A stretch of DNA of 47,292 nt from a virus. The notes beneath the pieces were generated by a model. That model saw only the letters and a list, made by a program, of their open reading frames with translations. It did no database searches and had not been told where the DNA came from. Position 1 is the first letter of the stretch; each line of letters opens with the position of its first letter. The position numbers and the translations under genes were made by a program. The stretch lies in IMG/VR virus record IMGVR_UViG_3300005338_000016, positions 1-47,292 of that record; one strand, 5' to 3'. Shown piece by piece: positions 23,736 through 31,358 of this stretch.

Positions 23736-26032
23736 TAATTTACCTTTCCATAATCTTCAGTTCGAATAAACCCAAGAAACTTCTTAGCCCTAGTAATGAT
23801 GACGTAGCGAAGATTTCTATCTTGGCCCTCGATATCCAACAGATGCTGATCAAGGAAGAATACGTAATCGTACTCCAAACCCTTCGACTTATGCCCAGTC
23901 ATGCACTTTACTGGTCCCGAAGACGAGAACAGGTGTTCTGCATACGCAATGCTTTCGCCGAGCGTGGCGCCTACCTCCGCGAAGATAGTCATACATTCAG
24001 CTTTGTCCTCGACGGCGCGGATCCCGGACTTTCGGGCCTTTTTGAGTTGCGCCTCTTTCCAGTCCGAGATGTTTTGGAAAACTTCGTTTCGAGACATAGA
24101 AGAGTTGCCGAACTTCTTCATTACTTTCAGTAAGGCTTTGCCAATATCATTACCAGATAGCTCGGGATAGCGTCCGGCTTTCAGCAAAGTGATTGCCATT
24201 CGGAATAGTGGCGCGTTATTTCGGCAGATGATCGCGCTGCCATCGGGGATATCCTCGGTGGTCCAACCGGAGTACCGACGAACTTCGCCCTGGATCGCCC
24301 ATTCAGGATACTGCATCGTGGGCGCCCGCCATCGTGCGGCCTCGACTACGGAGATGGGGCAGCGGAAAGAGATCGAAAGGGGAAGTTCTACCATGGAAAA
24401 GGTAGATTTAAGGAGGTCCATGGATTCTTCGTGCGCGCCCCGAAAACCATAGATGGCTTGGCAATTGTGCGTTACAATATTATCTGCAACGTATAAATGA
24501 TTATCTGAAACTGTTAATGAATACACTTCCAAATCTTCTACCCATTCGTGTAATACTTCCACAGGTTCCCAGGCGGCTTTAGCGCTTTTTGAATCCCCAT
24601 TATAAGGAAGCATGAGACAACCTGAAATTAGGTTGCAAGCCTGCATAATAGATGGTCTAAGGAGACTAAATTTAGCTGGAAATCCTTTTTGCCAAATGGG
24701 GTATTCCATCATACGATTATAATAGTCAAAACATTGTTCAGCCCGTTCGGTTAAATTAACTGAAGCTAGAATATAACTCCAAGCCTCATCAAGATAATCC
24801 TGATTAGCAAACCCAATGTTTTGATTAGGGCAAATAAAAGTTATATCTGGAATACCAAAATGCGCTTGGGCAACCGCCTCCTCTAGAGCTGCTTCTCGCT
24901 CTGTTTTATAAACACCTAATATCCAATAAGCATCTGCTCCTTCCGCGTGTGCTCGTCGTGTAGGTCCACTCCCACATTCATAATCCATTTTACAGCGGCC
25001 AAGTCTAAATTTATCTCCTTTACGCATCACGTAAAGAGCGTAATATTTTCTAAAAGGCTCGAACGAAGCATAACAATGATGGTTTTCTGTATATTTAGAC
25101 GACTCACCTGCAGCCATTTTAACGGTTGTAAGATTACCTTCAAAAAGATTTGAACTAATACCTTCGACAGTTCTATTGAAAATGAAAGCTCCTTCGCCAT
25201 TATATCCAAGTAATTTGTCACCTACTGATAGCTGTTCAATAGGTACTTTACGTAATTTAGGAGGATTCCAACGATCACCCAATTTATCTACTACAGTTAC
25301 TAATGTTCCAGCAGGTTGACAAGCGTCGCCAACAGCTATGATGCGTTTTGTCACTAGTTTTTTTAGCATGGCATGGTTTAGCGCGGAAAGGTCCTGGGCT
25401 TCGTCGATCAAGATGAGAGGGTATCGCGGGAAGGCCCCGATGCCTAGGGTTGGCATGAGGATTTGGTCGTCGTAGTCGCAGATTCCCTGCCACGCCTGCT
25501 TTATGCTTTCAGAGGTTACGTGGACTACTAGTAGTTCTTCTTCCTCGGTTAGCTTTTCATCAAGGTGGGCGAAAAACTCCTGCTCACGCATAAGCGCCTT
25601 CATCCTGGGGGTGCCTTCGGGGATGAAACCGCAGGCTTTACCGAAGCGAACTGTATTCATGAGGTCGGCCATACGGGGGTAAAGGATTTTCTTCTCCTCG
25701 GGAGAAAGGGTTTCCATGTAAGCTGATGTGATGTCGTAGACTTTAGATGATTCGATCCGGAGTCGGCGGCCGATGGCGTCTTGCCAAATGCGGTGGCCAA
25801 GGCTATTTAATGTCTGACAAGTGCAGTTTCGAGGCATTCTTTCCTGCATTTCAACTGCTATCTTTTTATTAAAGCAGAGGGCTAAAATTTTAAGATCGGG
25901 AAGGGCCTCGGCGAGGAGGACAAGGGTGGAAGTTTTGGCCGCACCGGCAAGGGCGGAGACTAGAAGATTGTCAGTTGTGATTGTAGCTGCGTGGATGATG
26001 GCGGATTGCTCTTCAGTGGGCTTGAAGGTCAT
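23735..26032 (-). CDS. UvrD/Rep-family DNA helicase precursor with intein, 765 aa
   Basis: Superfamily 1 helicase. Start at 26032 is preferred (AAGGA 7 bases upstream; a longer frame would overlap the gene at 26043). Motifs: Q-like TEEQSAIIHA; motif I LAGAAKTST, where the usual GxGKT is GAAKT; motif II LIDEAQD; motif III IAVGDA then CQAIYGFRGA once the intein is removed; motif V TGHKSKGLEYDYVFF; motif VI YVIITRAKK. The intein sits at Cys238-Asn523, inside motif III between GDA and CQAIY, so the helicase is inactive until splicing. It unwinds DNA in replication or recombination. The spliced host protein would be about 479 aa. Confidence 0.93.
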   Translation of the reverse strand: MTFKPTEEQSAIIHAATITTDNLLVSALAGAAKTSTLVLLAEALPDLKILALCFNKKIAVEMQERMPRNCTCQTLNSLGHRIWQDAIGRRLRIESSKVYDITSAYMETLSPEEKKILYPRMADLMNTVRFGKACGFIPEGTPRMKALMREQEFFAHLDEKLTEEEELLVVHVTSESIKQAWQGICDYDDQILMPTLGIGAFPRYPLILIDEAQDLSALNHAMLKKLVTKRIIAVGDACQPAGTLVTVVDKLGDRWNPPKLRKVPIEQLSVGDKLLGYNGEGAFIFNRTVEGISSNLFEGNLTTVKMAAGESSKYTENHHCYASFEPFRKYYALYVMRKGDKFRLGRCKMDYECGSGPTRRAHAEGADAYWILGVYKTEREAALEEAVAQAHFGIPDITFICPNQNIGFANQDYLDEAWSYILASVNLTERAEQCFDYYNRMMEYPIWQKGFPAKFSLLRPSIMQACNLISGCLMLPYNGDSKSAKAAWEPVEVLHEWVEDLEVYSLTVSDNHLYVADNIVTHNCQAIYGFRGAHEESMDLLKSTFSMVELPLSISFRCPISVVEAARWRAPTMQYPEWAIQGEVRRYSGWTTEDIPDGSAIICRNNAPLFRMAITLLKAGRYPELSGNDIGKALLKVMKKFGNSSMSRNEVFQNISDWKEAQLKKARKSGIRAVEDKAECMTIFAEVGATLGESIAYAEHLFSSSGPVKCMTGHKSKGLEYDYVFFLDQHLLDIEGQDRNLRYVIITRAKKFLGFIRTEDYGKVN
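24464..25321 (-). mobile_element. intein in helicase motif III, 286 aa
   Basis: Starts at Cys (CQPAGTLVTV, block A) and ends VADNIVTHN (blocks F and G: His-Asn) followed by the +1 Cys of the extein. Block B is GESSKYTENHHCYASF, with the T-x-x-H motif. Between B and F, about 150 residues include YYALYVMRKGDKFRLGRCKM and a later EREAALEEAVAQAHFGIP, which resemble the GIY-YIG strands and metal-binding Glu helix; no LAGLIDADG motif is present. The region is richer in A+T than the flanking helicase. A self-splicing, possibly homing-competent, protein element. Confidence 0.92.
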
Positions 26033-26042
26033 GGGAGGTTCC

Positions 26043-26222
26043 TTATTGTGCTCGGTGTGCAGTAGGAATATCAAGGAGAGTTAAAAGGAGTCGTTCTTTT
26101 AAAACTAGATAACGTTGATGAATACTTTCACGATCATCCAGGCGCATACTGCCCCGCATTTCATCGTCGCGAACTGCATTTTCAAATTCACGAATTATTC
26201 GTAAGGCTTTATCTCGTTTCAT
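26043..26222 (-). CDS. small charged helical protein, 59 aa
   Basis: MKRDKALRIIREFENAVRDD begins a basic-acidic amphipathic protein. Its stop is 10 bases ahead of the helicase start, which helps fix that start. No domain recognised. Confidence 0.65.
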   Translation of the reverse strand: MKRDKALRIIREFENAVRDDEMRGSMRLDDRESIHQRYLVLKERLLLTLLDIPTAHRAQ

Positions 26223-26224
26223 CT

Positions 26225-26536
26225 CTAATCCTTAATATGAAATAGTTTAAAACTTCCATCTAGTGTCACCACCGCTATGTATCCAAAAGGGTAGATGTAG
26301 ATTTTGTCACCGAGATGGATGGCGTAGGCTGCGGGGGGTAGTGGCGGGGCACCTTTCTTTACAAGACAATCATCGGCGGTAATGCTCCAACCTAGGTTCG
26401 GCGGCGCAAAAGGGAAGCCGAGTTCGAGTAACTGCATGGATGCGGGGTCAGCGGACTCGGCGTCGAGGATTAGGGTGCGGGAGCCGACGGCGTCTTGTTT
26501 GTAATTGTCGTTTATCATCCAATCTAGGGGTTTCAT
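26225..26536 (-). CDS. hypothetical protein, 103 aa
   Basis: Mixed alpha/beta, Pro-rich centre (PFAPPNLGW), hydrophobic strands KIYIYPFGYIAVVTL near the end. ATGA overlap with the upstream gene. No family recognised. Confidence 0.7.
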   Translation of the reverse strand: MKPLDWMINDNYKQDAVGSRTLILDAESADPASMQLLELGFPFAPPNLGWSITADDCLVKKGAPPLPPAAYAIHLGDKIYIYPFGYIAVVTLDGSFKLFHIKD

Positions 26537-26901
26537 AGGATATCCCTCGCAAATTCCAGTGCTTCACTAAGCAACGGATCATCTTCCCTCACCCCAGTTC
26601 CGACCACAACCACCTCTTCTTTATTCGCGGGGGTGAACTCACCAGGGGTCTCGATAATATGGATTATGATTTCGGAGCTTTCAGGCTCTACCTTTCGGAG
26701 GGAAAGACGATCATAGGGGGAATTCTGCTCGTTAACCGTGTCGCGATAGAGTTTTCGAAACTGATACGCGCGCTGCCGCCAATGAACGGCGGTGCCATGG
26801 GAGCCAGTTCGGAAAGTTCCGCCGCGAGCGGCCAAGGCTGCATCGAGTACCTTTTGGATGTCGGAGTACATGGCGAGGGTCTTTTTCATTTTGGGTCTCA
26901 T
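26533..26901 (-). CDS. hypothetical phage protein, 122 aa
   Basis: The start at 26901 overlaps the previous stop (ATGA); an in-frame ATG at 26889 is possible. Contains AVHWRQRAYQFRKLYR and SPYDRLSLRKVEPESSEIII, a basic surface followed by beta strands. This pattern recurs in phage early regions as a protein of unknown function. Confidence 0.75.
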   Translation of the reverse strand: MRPKMKKTLAMYSDIQKVLDAALAARGGTFRTGSHGTAVHWRQRAYQFRKLYRDTVNEQNSPYDRLSLRKVEPESSEIIIHIIETPGEFTPANKEEVVVVGTGVREDDPLLSEALEFARDIL

Positions 26902-27227
26902 TTGGGGTCCTTTTCTTTGGTTACCTGGGGAGATGCGAGAAGGGAGAGGGCTTTAGTTATTTTCCATCGGATATCGGCGATCCGTGCCCTGTCGCCCTGA
27001 GTGCGGCCTTCCAATGCTTCAAGCTGGCTGCGCACATGGAACAGCGCTTCCCTCGCCACCTTCTCCCGCACCTCTCCCGCATCGGCGGGGGTTGGGCTAA
27101 GGATCGGCAGGTATTTGCGCCACCAGAATGAGCCGCGCTGGCCTTCCATCTCGCCGAACCAGTTGCCCTCAAGCGCCGCCTCGCCATTCAGGAACGCGAT
27201 CACTTCGGCTGGCGTTGGGTCGGTCAT
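26898..27227 (-). CDS. hypothetical protein, 109 aa
   Basis: N-terminal MTDPTPAEVIAFLNGEAAL, an aromatic GSFWWRKYLPIL segment, then a long Ala/Arg/Glu helix. G+C-rich. Coupled at both ends by ATGA. Function unknown. Confidence 0.7.
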   Translation of the reverse strand: MTDPTPAEVIAFLNGEAALEGNWFGEMEGQRGSFWWRKYLPILSPTPADAGEVREKVAREALFHVRSQLEALEGRTQGDRARIADIRWKITKALSLLASPQVTKEKDPK

Positions 27228-27502
27228 AGCTTCATTCCTGTTAGCGCTTCTTCGACCCGATCACGCCATTCCGCTTTCGGAAACGATCTGGCGTACAGAA
27301 AGGCAATCAGTTCGCCGACACCAAAGCCACCGCGACAGCCGCGTCCTTCCTTGTCGATCATCGCCGGTTGCGGGCCGTAGACATGGGCATAGACCTCGTA
27401 TGCCCTCAGCGGGACGATCTTCGGGCAAACCGCCTGTCCGGGCCTCTGACGCAGATTCGTTTGGATGGGATGCGTTTCTACCGCCTTCAGCTCCTCGGTC
27501 AT
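27224..27502 (-). CDS. hypothetical protein, 92 aa
   Basis: Soluble protein with two Cys (positions 26 and 56) and a GFGVGELIAFLYARSFP segment, followed by an acidic-basic helix. ATGA coupled. No family recognised. Confidence 0.65.
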   Translation of the reverse strand: MTEELKAVETHPIQTNLRQRPGQAVCPKIVPLRAYEVYAHVYGPQPAMIDKEGRGCRGGFGVGELIAFLYARSFPKAEWRDRVEEALTGMKL

Positions 27503-27750
27503 TTGGGGGTTCCTAGCCGGGCGATCTTGTCATGGACCGCCTGAATATATTCGGACCGGTTGCAGTTCGTCGGGATCAGATGGTACGGATCAATACAGAC
27601 CTCGACTTCTCCCTCGAATTGCACGGCCGGGTGATGTTCTGGTTTGGGCGATTTGCACGTTGGGCACTTATGCCGAGGATGCGGCGCATAGTCGCGCTCG
27701 CCGAAGCCTTCGAATCTGTACTCGCTTGCGGTTTCGTAAATCGTGATCAT
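27499..27750 (-). CDS. small protein with CxxC motif, 83 aa
   Basis: MITIYETASEYRFEGFGERD then His-rich HPRHKCPTCKSPKPEHHP, a CxxC that could bind zinc with nearby His or later Cys residues, and a C-terminal helix. Its ATG overlaps the TGA that ends the in-frame extension of the upstream gene. Confidence 0.7.
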   Translation of the reverse strand: MITIYETASEYRFEGFGERDYAPHPRHKCPTCKSPKPEHHPAVQFEGEVEVCIDPYHLIPTNCNRSEYIQAVHDKIARLGTPK

Positions 27751-27821
27751 TTAGGGGTTCCTTCCTCGGTGGGCGGGGTGGAGAGGGAGAGGATGCGGTC
27801 GGCCTTATCGAGCGCATCATG

Positions 27822-28235
27822 TCATGCAGCCGGCCCAGTGCCACACATACGATCATGATGAGCGATTGCAGCAGCTTCCGGATCGATCACCCGCGCAATC
27901 TCCTCCCTTCCGGGCAGCGGAGAGGCGGAAAGGGCGGAGAGCAAGTTCCTCACATCGGAAATCATCGCGGCAATTCGGTTATCGAAGGGGTCGTACGCAC
28001 TCACGATGCTGTTCGTATCCGCCAACACTTGCAACCTTGCCCTAGCTTCCCCATCAGCAGCCACGGCGCTGGTAGCGGCGAAGGCGAGGCGGTGGCAGGC
28101 GAAGGCTTTGGTGAGGCGACTCAATTCGCGATTATGCGTAGCGCTGAGCACCCCAGTCGCTCGCTTGGCGGTAAGGCCAAGAAACTCTGCAGCTGCCTCT
28201 CTGTCCGCCCGCATCTCTATGTCTCTATCCGGCAT
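27822..28235 (-). CDS. hypothetical protein, 137 aa, ending at a probable premature TGA
   Basis: Helical, Ala-rich (AKRATGVLSATHNRELSRLT; later AAMISDVRNLLSALSAS). After the TGA at 27824-27822 the same frame continues for 24 codons (HDALDKADRILSLS and so on) to a second TGA at 27749-27747 that overlaps the next start as ATGA, the junction type used throughout this operon. The first TGA is one change from TGG (Trp). So the ancestral gene probably ran to 27747, and the stop is either a recent nonsense mutation, a sequencing error, or a read-through site. Confidence 0.7.
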   Translation of the reverse strand: MPDRDIEMRADREAAAEFLGLTAKRATGVLSATHNRELSRLTKAFACHRLAFAATSAVAADGEARARLQVLADTNSIVSAYDPFDNRIAAMISDVRNLLSALSASPLPGREEIARVIDPEAAAIAHHDRMCGTGPAA

Positions 28236-28542
28236 GGGTTGAGTCCTTGTTCCAAGAGCGGCTGACTTCGGTCAGTTCAGGCAAGCCAAGGCGTCCGTCC
28301 GCGTAGCATCCGATCGCTTGGCGAAGGCGAAACACCTCAGTCTCGAGTTTGCGCAACACGACCGCAGCGCGCTCGCATCGGGCTGCATCAGCCTCAGCCA
28401 TTTCGGCGTTCCGGTGCTGTATCCGGATTTCCTTGGCGATCTCGACCAATTGCGGAGCCGTGCGCTTGGCCAGCGCGTCAGGCAAAAGACTAGCACAAAA
28501 CTTGGCGTCGGCTTCAGCCAGCGTTTCCAGATCAACCATCAT
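28225..28542 (-). CDS. hypothetical coiled-coil protein, about 105 aa
   Basis: Two adjacent ATGs (28542, 28539) lie 5 and 8 bases after AGGAG, and overlap the end of the upstream gene; the longer upstream frame is unsupported. MMVDLETLAEADAKFCASLL, then a long charged helix, then a short Gly/Asp tail. Overlaps the next gene by 11 bases. Confidence 0.65.
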   Translation of the reverse strand: MMVDLETLAEADAKFCASLLPDALAKRTAPQLVEIAKEIRIQHRNAEMAEADAARCERAAVVLRKLETEVFRLRQAIGCYADGRLGLPELTEVSRSWNKDSTHAG

Positions 28543-28972
28543 TTTCGCTCCTGTTGAGGGTGAGGGCGGCTCGGGCATCACGAAGATCGCGACAGGTGAT
28601 GCTGCGCGAGGCAAGGGTATCGCGAACCGCTTCGCTATCTTCATCGCTGGCAACGAGTTCATCAGCCGCCTGCGCAAACGGTTCGATCACGGCTTCCAGC
28701 TCTTTGATACGAGCAAGGAGCGTCGGGAGAGCGTTGACGGCGGCGACCAGGGCGATGAGCCGATCCTCGGGCATCGACAGGTCAACGCAGCCATCTTTGC
28801 AGAGATAGCCTGAAAGTACGTCAAGCCCGCGCGCCGTCTTCACGCGACGGAAGCTGTTCGAGGTCCAGACCTCCCACGGCAGCGGGCGCTCGTGGCCGGG
28901 GATCGCGAAACTGCCGGTGCCGCTGGCCCTCTCCAGCAACCCTTCGAGCTCGGTTGGGGTTGGGAGGATCAT
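28532..28972 (-). CDS. hypothetical protein, 146 aa
   Basis: ATG at 28972 overlaps the MazG stop (ATGA), which decides the start. MILPTPTELEGLLERAS opens; a WEVWTSNSFRRV strand region follows; then a Leu-rich helix (VNALPTLLARIKELEAVI) typical of small phage coiled-coil proteins. Function unknown. Confidence 0.7.
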   Translation of the reverse strand: MILPTPTELEGLLERASGTGSFAIPGHERPLPWEVWTSNSFRRVKTARGLDVLSGYLCKDGCVDLSMPEDRLIALVAAVNALPTLLARIKELEAVIEPFAQAADELVASDEDSEAVRDTLASRSITCRDLRDARAALTLNRSENDG

Positions 28973-29283
28973 GACCGAGCCTGCATCTTGGCCACGAACA
29001 CGCGCTGCTTTTCGGCTATCGTGTCGATCAGATCCTGCGGCGACATGCCCATCGTGCTCGCCAACATGAAGGCATAAGCGCACACGTCGGCGATCTCGTA
29101 TCGGATGGCCTGGTCGTGGCCGTCACCGTCCCGCCAGCGCTTCTTGACGAAGTTCGCTACCTCACCGGCCTCACCTGCCAAGCCGAGCGTCAGGAAGCGA
29201 ATATCGCTCTCCCGATCTCCCGTGTCCGAGTAGCGGCGGTGATTGTCCTCGGCTTGCGTCCATACGGCTGCTATATCGCTCAC
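28969..29283 (-). CDS. MazG-like nucleotide pyrophosphohydrolase, 104 aa
   Basis: All-alpha NTP pyrophosphatase: LGLAGEAGEVANFVKKRWRD contains the ExxE metal motif and IRYEIADVCAYAFMLA the ExxD motif. These enzymes cut (d)NTPs to NMP and pyrophosphate, cleaning nucleotide pools; phage versions may also alter (p)ppGpp or nucleotide balance. GTG start overlapping the previous stop (GTGA). Confidence 0.88.
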   Translation of the reverse strand: MSDIAAVWTQAEDNHRRYSDTGDRESDIRFLTLGLAGEAGEVANFVKKRWRDGDGHDQAIRYEIADVCAYAFMLASTMGMSPQDLIDTIAEKQRVFVAKMQARS

Positions 29284-29411
29284 AGCTTCACTCTCCTTAT
29301 GGTGCGGGGTTCAATTCTAAAGGTAGGAACTTCGTTGAAAAGGCGGCGCTTTTCGGCAATCACCTTTTTCACTAGTTCCTTGTCTTCGCGGAATACGATG
29401 ACGCCGTTCAT
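29280..29411 (-). CDS. small basic protein, 43 aa
   Basis: MNGVIVFREDKELVKKVIAE followed by an Arg/Lys-rich tail. Overlaps ATGA with the upstream lipoprotein gene and GTGA with the MazG gene, filling the gap exactly. Function unknown. Confidence 0.6.
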   Translation of the reverse strand: MNGVIVFREDKELVKKVIAEKRRLFNEVPTFRIEPRTIRRVKL

Positions 29412-29617
29412 TTTGTTTCCTTTCTGCAAGGGTAAAGAGTGCCATCGATATGAAAATGAGGGACTACGTTGGAGGCTACGTGCCCGGCACTATCGATACG
29501 TTCATAAACGAAATATTCAACTCCATCTTTACAGACGAAAGTGGCGTCGTCGACAGCGCCCTGAGTTCCGTTGCAGGCAGTGAGGGCTAGTGTGAATGTA
29601 ATGATTATTCGTTTCAT
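29408..29617 (-). CDS. small lipoprotein, 69 aa
   Basis: Start at 29617 has AAGGAG 7 bases upstream. MKRIIITFTLALTAC is a lipoprotein signal with lipobox LTAC and Cys15 lipidated; the mature part has two more Cys (VCKDG, LYPCRK), perhaps a disulfide. An early-operon lipoprotein is unusual and may act in superinfection exclusion or envelope protection; inference only. Confidence 0.75.
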   Translation of the reverse strand: MKRIIITFTLALTACNGTQGAVDDATFVCKDGVEYFVYERIDSAGHVASNVVPHFHIDGTLYPCRKETK

Positions 29618-29856
29618 TCGTAGTCTCCTTCGTTGGAGTAAAGCCATTCTTCATAGTACTCTATTTGCTTGTCAGTGAGAGTTACCTCGGCGCCGTCTTC
29701 GTCGACTATCTTTTCGATCTCAGCATACCCGCCTTCAGCAGGCTGACCGCCGCAAGCATAGCTTGGACCCTGTTCGGGAATGTAAGGAATGATAGTATAA
29801 TGGATGGCGACGGCGATTTCAGGATCGAGATCTAGGGTTGTGTAGTGGATGGGCAT
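29614..29856 (-). CDS. hypothetical acidic protein, 80 aa
   Basis: MPIHYTTLDLDPEIAVAIHY, a Tyr/Pro-rich middle and an acidic C-terminus. ATGA and TAATG overlaps on each side. No family recognised. Confidence 0.7.
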   Translation of the reverse strand: MPIHYTTLDLDPEIAVAIHYTIIPYIPEQGPSYACGGQPAEGGYAEIEKIVDEDGAEVTLTDKQIEYYEEWLYSNEGDYE

Positions 29857-30050
29857 TAGCGATATCCTTTCGGAGTATTCGCAAGGCGGAAAAGCGCGTC
29901 GTTATCTACTTTGGTAGATGAATGGCCGATGACCTCGAGGGTGGACGAGAAGAGCAAGTAGTTGGAGGAGTTGGGATCGCGACGGGCGAGGGCGTACTGA
30001 CCGGTGGCCCAGGCGGTACGAGCGAGATCGGGGAAGAGGAGTTCAATCAT
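29856..30050 (-). CDS. small hypothetical protein, 64 aa
   Basis: MIELLFPDLARTAWATGQYA, with Ser/Asn-rich centre. Its ATG overlaps the stop of the RMF-like gene by 8 bases. No function recognised. Confidence 0.65.
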   Translation of the reverse strand: MIELLFPDLARTAWATGQYALARRDPNSSNYLLFSSTLEVIGHSSTKVDNDALFRLANTPKGYR

Positions 30051-30183
30051 TTAATTTATCCTTTTCAAACTGCCAGCCGTTTTGCCATTGACGGCGGAAT
30101 TTACCTTTATTATATGGACATTGCTGAAGAGTCTTTCCGCAAAGAAAAGCACTTCTACCTTGTTCAAACCCTTCAGTATTCAT
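30043..30183 (-). CDS. RMF-like small protein, 46 aa
   Basis: EGFEQGRSAFLCGKTLQQCP, then YNKGKFRRQWQNGWQ. The pattern (G..A, CPY, R..W..GW) is that of ribosome modulation factor and the related CrpP fold. Cellular RMF dimerises 70S ribosomes in stationary phase. In phages such proteins could alter host translation, but that is unproven. Start has GGAGGAACC upstream; stop overlaps the next start. Confidence 0.75.
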   Translation of the reverse strand: MNTEGFEQGRSAFLCGKTLQQCPYNKGKFRRQWQNGWQFEKDKLND

Positions 30184-30191
30184 GGTTCCTC

Positions 30192-30536
30192 CTAAAGTGA
30201 AATTGAAATTTTCGAAGCCAGCTCCGTATATTTCGTGGGCGCAGGCTTTGTCTTCTCCGGCACGCCTTCCCTCAGCGATTTTTTAATCGCCGCGATCTGG
30301 CTAGCGTTCTCCGCAAGGAACTCCGCCTTCGCCTGCAGACACATATTTTCAATTTTCTCCTTTGGCCAAGTGGATATGGTGCAGGCGAGGGCCGCCATTT
30401 GGATATCGAGGAGGTTACTTGGGTAATCGGGGATGGCGTCTATGCTATCGGAAGATAAGTAGAGGCCTGGGAAAGCGATGGCGCGAGCCAAACCGTAGGC
30501 ACGACAGAACTCGGGGGAGGGTTTGGGGAGTTTCAT
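30192..30536 (-). CDS. hypothetical protein, 114 aa
   Basis: ATG at 30536 follows GGAGG and starts right after the stop of the Cys-rich gene; a longer frame upstream is that gene's shadow. MKLPKPSPEFCRAYGLARAI, then a helical, Lys-rich C-terminus (PEKTKPAPTKYTELASKI). No recognised domain. Confidence 0.7.
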   Translation of the reverse strand: MKLPKPSPEFCRAYGLARAIAFPGLYLSSDSIDAIPDYPSNLLDIQMAALACTISTWPKEKIENMCLQAKAEFLAENASQIAAIKKSLREGVPEKTKPAPTKYTELASKISISL

Positions 30537-30537
30537 T

Positions 30538-30708
30538 TTAGTCCTCCCACCGAGCACAATCACAGCCACGCCAAACGGAGCAGCCGCAATCCATAATTTC
30601 AGGGTCTTCGTATTCATCAAAGACAGGTGCAGGATTTTCGCGATCGGCTTGTATTGCACAGCGTTCGCATCCGCACATATCTGAATGTTGCCTGTAGTTC
30701 TTTCCCAT
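30538..30708 (-). CDS. small Cys-rich protein, 56 aa
   Basis: Cysteines at 12, 14, 17, 41, 43, 49 and 51: CGCERC near the start and CGCSVWRGCDC near the end. With seven Cys in 56 residues it is probably a zinc- or metal-binding mini-protein. AGGAGG lies about 4 bases before the ATG. Function unknown. Confidence 0.65.
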   Translation of the reverse strand: MGKNYRQHSDMCGCERCAIQADRENPAPVFDEYEDPEIMDCGCSVWRGCDCARWED

Positions 30709-30729
30709 CTCTTCCTCCTAAATTCATCA

Positions 30730-30756
30730 CCAACCTCTAATCGCACTAGAGGGTGG
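30730..30756 (-). repeat. intercistronic hairpin with GTGCGAT loop, copy 1
   Basis: Just after the stop of the gene at 30764-30982, read leftward: CCA-x-CCTCTA-type stem, 7-base loop GTGCGAT, TAGAGG stem. The same loop and flanking CCAACC/GGTTGG-type arms recur at 31982-32023 in the same position after another gene. Possibly an mRNA processing or stability element. Confidence 0.5.
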
Positions 30757-30763
30757 GGGGAAG

Positions 30764-30982
30764 TTAGTCGTCGTTAAGATATTGTACACTAGAGTAAGAA
30801 CGAACGTAATAAGGTTGGCGCCCAAAATGTTCTCCAGCAGCTTTTGCATCTTCCCGTGATTGATATTTATCAGCTTCTCGGGGTTTAGACACGAGAATTC
30901 TCATGCCACCTTCCTTTTTCAAAAAACCAGTTCCAATACGACTTTCATTTACAAAGCAGGGTGGTTCTTTTGGTCTATTCAT
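30764..30982 (-). CDS. small basic protein, 72 aa
   Basis: AAGGAG 8 bases before ATG. MNRPKEPPCFVNESRIGTGF, Lys/Arg-rich with aromatic C-terminus (PYYVRSYSSVQYL). No known domain. Its ribosome site lies in a 17-bp sequence also found inside the gene at 32388-32732. Confidence 0.7.
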   Translation of the reverse strand: MNRPKEPPCFVNESRIGTGFLKKEGGMRILVSKPREADKYQSREDAKAAGEHFGRQPYYVRSYSSVQYLNDD

Positions 30983-31011
30983 AATCTCAACTCCTTAAAC
31001 GCTTGACCCAG

Positions 31012-31185
31012 CTAGATGCGCGCCCCTGCCTGCATCAGTGCGAGCACAAGATCGGCGAGGACGCTTTTCATCTCCGATGGGATTTTCTTATCTCCGCGAA
31101 GCGTAAGCGATAGCGCGATGAGTTCACTTCCGTGCTGGGAGGTGAGAAGCGGGGCGATGTAGCCATCGGGGATAGTTAAGCGCAT
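31012..31185 (-). CDS. small hypothetical protein, 57 aa
   Basis: MRLTIPDGYIAPLLTSQHGS, helix-rich with Leu/Ala C-terminus (SVLADLVLALMQAGARI). Overlaps the previous gene's end by 10 bases. Not membrane-like overall. Function unknown. Confidence 0.6.
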   Translation of the reverse strand: MRLTIPDGYIAPLLTSQHGSELIALSLTLRGDKKIPSEMKSVLADLVLALMQAGARI

Positions 31186-31358
31186 ATGATAATTCCTTCA
31201 CGTTCTGGTATAGCTACAAGATCGTCGTATTTATCAAATACTCTATCCCAACCAACTCCAGCTAATCTTCCATAATTTTGTTCGATATAACGTAATCCCG
31301 CCACTGCATCGGCATAAGCGTTTTTTACTTCTATTGTCATGATTATAGGTGGTTTCAT
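31176..31358 (-). CDS. small hypothetical protein, 60 aa
   Basis: MKPPIIMTIEVKNAYADAVA, then LRYIEQNYGRLAGVGWDRVF. Soluble, A+T-richer than neighbours. ATGA overlap with the upstream gene. Confidence 0.65.
   Translation of the reverse strand: MKPPIIMTIEVKNAYADAVAGLRYIEQNYGRLAGVGWDRVFDKYDDLVAIPEREGIIICA

Noticed and set aside
27822-27824. TGA recoded as Trp throughout the genome
   Set aside because: Many genes end cleanly at TGA in ATGA overlaps, so TGA is a true stop here.
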